Below, piece by piece: positions 59,097 to 60,720 of a stretch of 60,720 nt of DNA. The stretch is from an uncultured Prevotella sp. (lineage in GTDB: Bacteria > Bacteroidota > Bacteroidia > Bacteroidales > Bacteroidaceae): the NCBI GenBank assembly GCA_944320235.1, contig CALUGQ010000013.1:1-60720 (forward strand), read 5' to 3'. Within the stretch, counting starts at the first letter, position 1. Each line of letters starts with the position of its first letter. The notes below the pieces were generated by a model that was not told the origin of the DNA, ran no database searches, and saw only the letters and a list, made by a program, of their open reading frames with translations. The translations under genes and the position numbers were made by a program.

Positions 59097-60521
59097 ATGG
59101 AATATCAGTTATTGCCATTCCGTTTTGAACGGTTCAATGATACAGAATATCTCCTCACAAACGAAGTCGGGGAATATATCTTTTTACAGAACGAGGACTT
59201 CCATCGTTTTGTAAATGGAGAAATGGATATACACAGTGATTTGTTTTATGACATTGAATCGAAACAAATTGCCACGACTGACAAAGTTGAAGATGTGGTT
59301 TCGATGCTTGCAACAAAATTTCGCACAAAGAAAAGCATACTTCGTGACTTCACCTCTTTACATATGGTCGTACCTACTTTGCGTTGCAATTCCAGTTGCA
59401 TATATTGTCAAGTCGCACGCAAAAATCGGGATGACCACTCTGCCGACATGACAAAACAGACAGCCAAGAATATTGTCAAAACAATCTTCCAATCACCTTC
59501 ACCGTGTATCAAGATTGAATTTCAGGGTGGTGACCCTTCAACTGATTTTGAGATGGTGAAATACATCATTGAGGAAGCAGAGTGGCAAAACCTTTTCAAG
59601 AAGAAAGAATTGGATTTCGTTATTTGTACCAATCTGACTTTGCTGAATGAAAAAATGGTGCAGTATCTTAAGAAGCACAACTGTATGATTTCAACATCTT
59701 TGGATGGCCCTAAAGATTTGCACGACACAAACCGTCCGCTGCAAGACAAGGAATTAGACCATCATGCGATTTTTGAAAAGCATCTCTCCATGATACGGGA
59801 AATATGGGGAAACAATGATTGTGCGTCTGCTCTTATGACAACCTCAAAATATAGTTTGGGGCGCTTCAAAGATATAATCGACGAATATATACGCCTGGGA
59901 TTTAACAGCATATTCCTACGGTCTCTAAATCCATACGGTTTTGCAAAACAATACAAGGAAAAGATTGCTTATCCCATAGAAGATTTCATTGAAAATTATA
60001 AAGAAGGACTTGATTATATCATAGAACTAAATAAGAATGGGACATTCTTTGTAGAAGGGTTTGCTGCGCTTCTTCTAAGAAGAATGCTTACGCCGTTTGC
60101 TACTGGCTTTGTTGATTTGCAATCTCCGGCGGGTGTTGGTATTGCAGGAGTTATCTATGATTATGACGGTAGTGTATATGTATCGGATGAAGCCCGAATG
60201 ATGGCACGTTTCAAGAACTATTTTTTCAGATTAGGCAATGTGAATGAGAACAGTTATCAGGAAATGTTCAATGGCGAACTTCTGCACAACATCATTTCCT
60301 CTGCTTGCACAGAGTGTCTGCCAGTATGTTCCGAATGTGTGTTCCAGCCTTATTGCGGTGCAGACCCCGTGCGTAATATGTCCGAGCAAGGAGATATGAT
60401 TGGTTTCAGACCAACAAATGAAATGTGTAAAAAGACAAAATCAATCATACATTACTTGTTTGAGTTATTGCACAAGCATGACCCTGAGATAAACAGAATT
60501 TTTTGGTCTTGGTTGAACTAA
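59097..60521 (+). CDS. hxsB: His-Xaa-Ser system radical SAM maturase HxsB
   Basis: The 474-residue enzyme opens with the HxsB-type domain (LPFRFERFNDTEYLLTNEVGEYIFL) and then a radical-SAM core with CxxxCxxC in RCNSSCIYC (C97, C101, C104), FQGGDP, STSLDGP and FLRSLNPYGFA, all HxsB-like. C-terminal cysteines in CTECLPVCSECVFQPYCGA fit an auxiliary SPASM-type cluster. HxsB is believed to modify a partner peptide rich in His-x-Ser repeats, using S-adenosylmethionine. The usual partners HxsC and HxsA are not present in the window; instead a short exported ORF and ermF follow. Complete and without frameshifts. Confidence 0.9.
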   Translation: MEYQLLPFRFERFNDTEYLLTNEVGEYIFLQNEDFHRFVNGEMDIHSDLFYDIESKQIATTDKVEDVVSMLATKFRTKKSILRDFTSLHMVVPTLRCNSSCIYCQVARKNRDDHSADMTKQTAKNIVKTIFQSPSPCIKIEFQGGDPSTDFEMVKYIIEEAEWQNLFKKKELDFVICTNLTLLNEKMVQYLKKHNCMISTSLDGPKDLHDTNRPLQDKELDHHAIFEKHLSMIREIWGNNDCASALMTTSKYSLGRFKDIIDEYIRLGFNSIFLRSLNPYGFAKQYKEKIAYPIEDFIENYKEGLDYIIELNKNGTFFVEGFAALLLRRMLTPFATGFVDLQSPAGVGIAGVIYDYDGSVYVSDEARMMARFKNYFFRLGNVNENSYQEMFNGELLHNIISSACTECLPVCSECVFQPYCGADPVRNMSEQGDMIGFRPTNEMCKKTKSIIHYLFELLHKHDPEINRIFWSWLN

Positions 60522-60534
60522 ATAGCAAATACAT

Positions 60535-60660
60535 ATGAAAAGAATATTATACCCAATAATGCTTTTTATTATAATAGGGCAATCTGCTATTGCACAATGC
60601 GTTAATCGGTACAAGCAGAAAATTGTTCTTGCATATTATAAAACAAGTATTCACCTGTAA
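60535..60660 (+). CDS. 41-residue signal-peptide ORF, probably a truncated hxs gene
   Basis: ATG AAA AGA starts 13 bases after the hxsB stop. The product has a clear signal peptide (MKRILYPIMLFIIIGQ, cleavage after AIA) and only 21 residues beyond (QCVNRYKQKIV...). The last codons overlap sequence that resembles the usual upstream flank of ermF. It may be the start of an exported Hxs gene such as the HxsA substrate, fused to the ermF module. It has no His-x-Ser repeats. It could instead be an intact small peptide. Confidence 0.5.
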   Translation: MKRILYPIMLFIIIGQSAIAQCVNRYKQKIVLAYYKTSIHL

Positions 60661-60670
60661 GAAGTTACTA

Positions 60671-60720
60671 ATGACAAAAAAGAAATTGCCCGTTCGTTTT
60701 ACGGGTCAGCACTTTACTAT
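60671..60720 (+). CDS. ermF: 23S rRNA (adenine) methyltransferase ErmF, 5' end
   Basis: The partial frame runs off the window and reads MTKKKLPVRFTGQHFT, identical as far as I remember to the start of ErmF from Bacteroides. ErmF dimethylates A2058 of 23S rRNA and gives resistance to macrolides, lincosamides and streptogramin B. Only 16 codons are visible, so an intact gene is not proven. GTAAGAAG precedes the ATG by a few bases. AT-rich composition matches the rest of the segment. Confidence 0.85.
   Translation, partial: MTKKKLPVRFTGQHFT

Larger units (their letters stand above)
58235..60720. mobile_element. Acquired AT-rich segment carrying hxsDB and ermF (left part)
   Basis: At about 58,235 the base composition changes abruptly from GC-rich to AT-rich, inside the barrel of receptor copy 2. 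The segment continues to the window edge with hxsD, hxsB and ermF. ErmF genes travel on conjugative transposons in Bacteroidetes. No integrase, terminal repeat or characteristic attachment site is visible in the part shown, so the element type is unknown. Confidence 0.75.

Overview
The window is most likely chromosomal DNA of a GC-rich Bacteroidales species, probably close to Prevotella. Promoters follow the Bacteroidetes pattern (TAnnTTTG, sometimes with an upstream TTTG). Lipoproteins are abundant. Other markers are Mfa/FimA-type fimbrillins, an S46 dipeptidyl-peptidase, type IX secretion tails, BACON domains and DUF4251/DUF3575/DUF3868 proteins. No rRNA operon or complete mobile element is visible. 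The last ~2.5 kb (from about 58,235) is abruptly AT-rich and looks horizontally acquired.

Layout: 1-20 kb is mostly housekeeping and envelope genes: a TlpA-like thioredoxin protein, a DUF4251 lipoprotein, PNPase, two small exported proteins, a large leucine-rich-repeat surface protein, a GH127 beta-L-arabinofuranosidase, a DPP7-type S46 peptidase, a polysaccharide flippase, a four-helix-bundle protein, an SpmA/SpmB-like membrane protein and an MscS channel. From 20.9 to 35.1 kb one minus-strand operon encodes a complete Mfa-type fimbria: DUF3575, DUF3868/OmpA, the Mfa1 major fimbrillin, a Mfa2/FimB anchor, two accessory fimbrillins and a 2,082-residue surface protein with a T9SS tail. From 35.7 to 42.3 kb come an M15 peptidase, a hypothetical protein, two unusual lipoproteins that join fimbrillin-like and BACON modules to a beta-propeller or a metzincin protease, and a 63-residue peptide. 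From 43 to 50 kb are an M16 peptidase, a PfkB kinase with a flavodiiron protein, a LOG-family protein, a DEAD-box helicase and tRNA-Arg(ACG). From 50.9 to 58.2 kb a BlaI repressor, a BlaR1-like M56 sensor protease, a lipoprotein and two tandem TonB-receptor-like outer-membrane proteins form one apparent operon; the second receptor is cut off by the acquired segment.

The acquired segment carries hxsD and hxsB, two parts of the His-Xaa-Ser radical-SAM peptide-modification system, then a short signal-peptide ORF and, at the window edge, the start of the macrolide-resistance methyltransferase ermF. This pairing, which seems to have cut the Hxs operon, is the most notable system here.

The second notable structure is intergenic: six arrays of a degenerate 22-bp unit, all in the same orientation, five of them within about 30-300 bp of the 3' end of a minus-strand gene. 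Terminators also show a recurring theme (A-rich tract plus GGCTGCGC stem), once present as a triplicated ~110-bp block after the flavodiiron gene.
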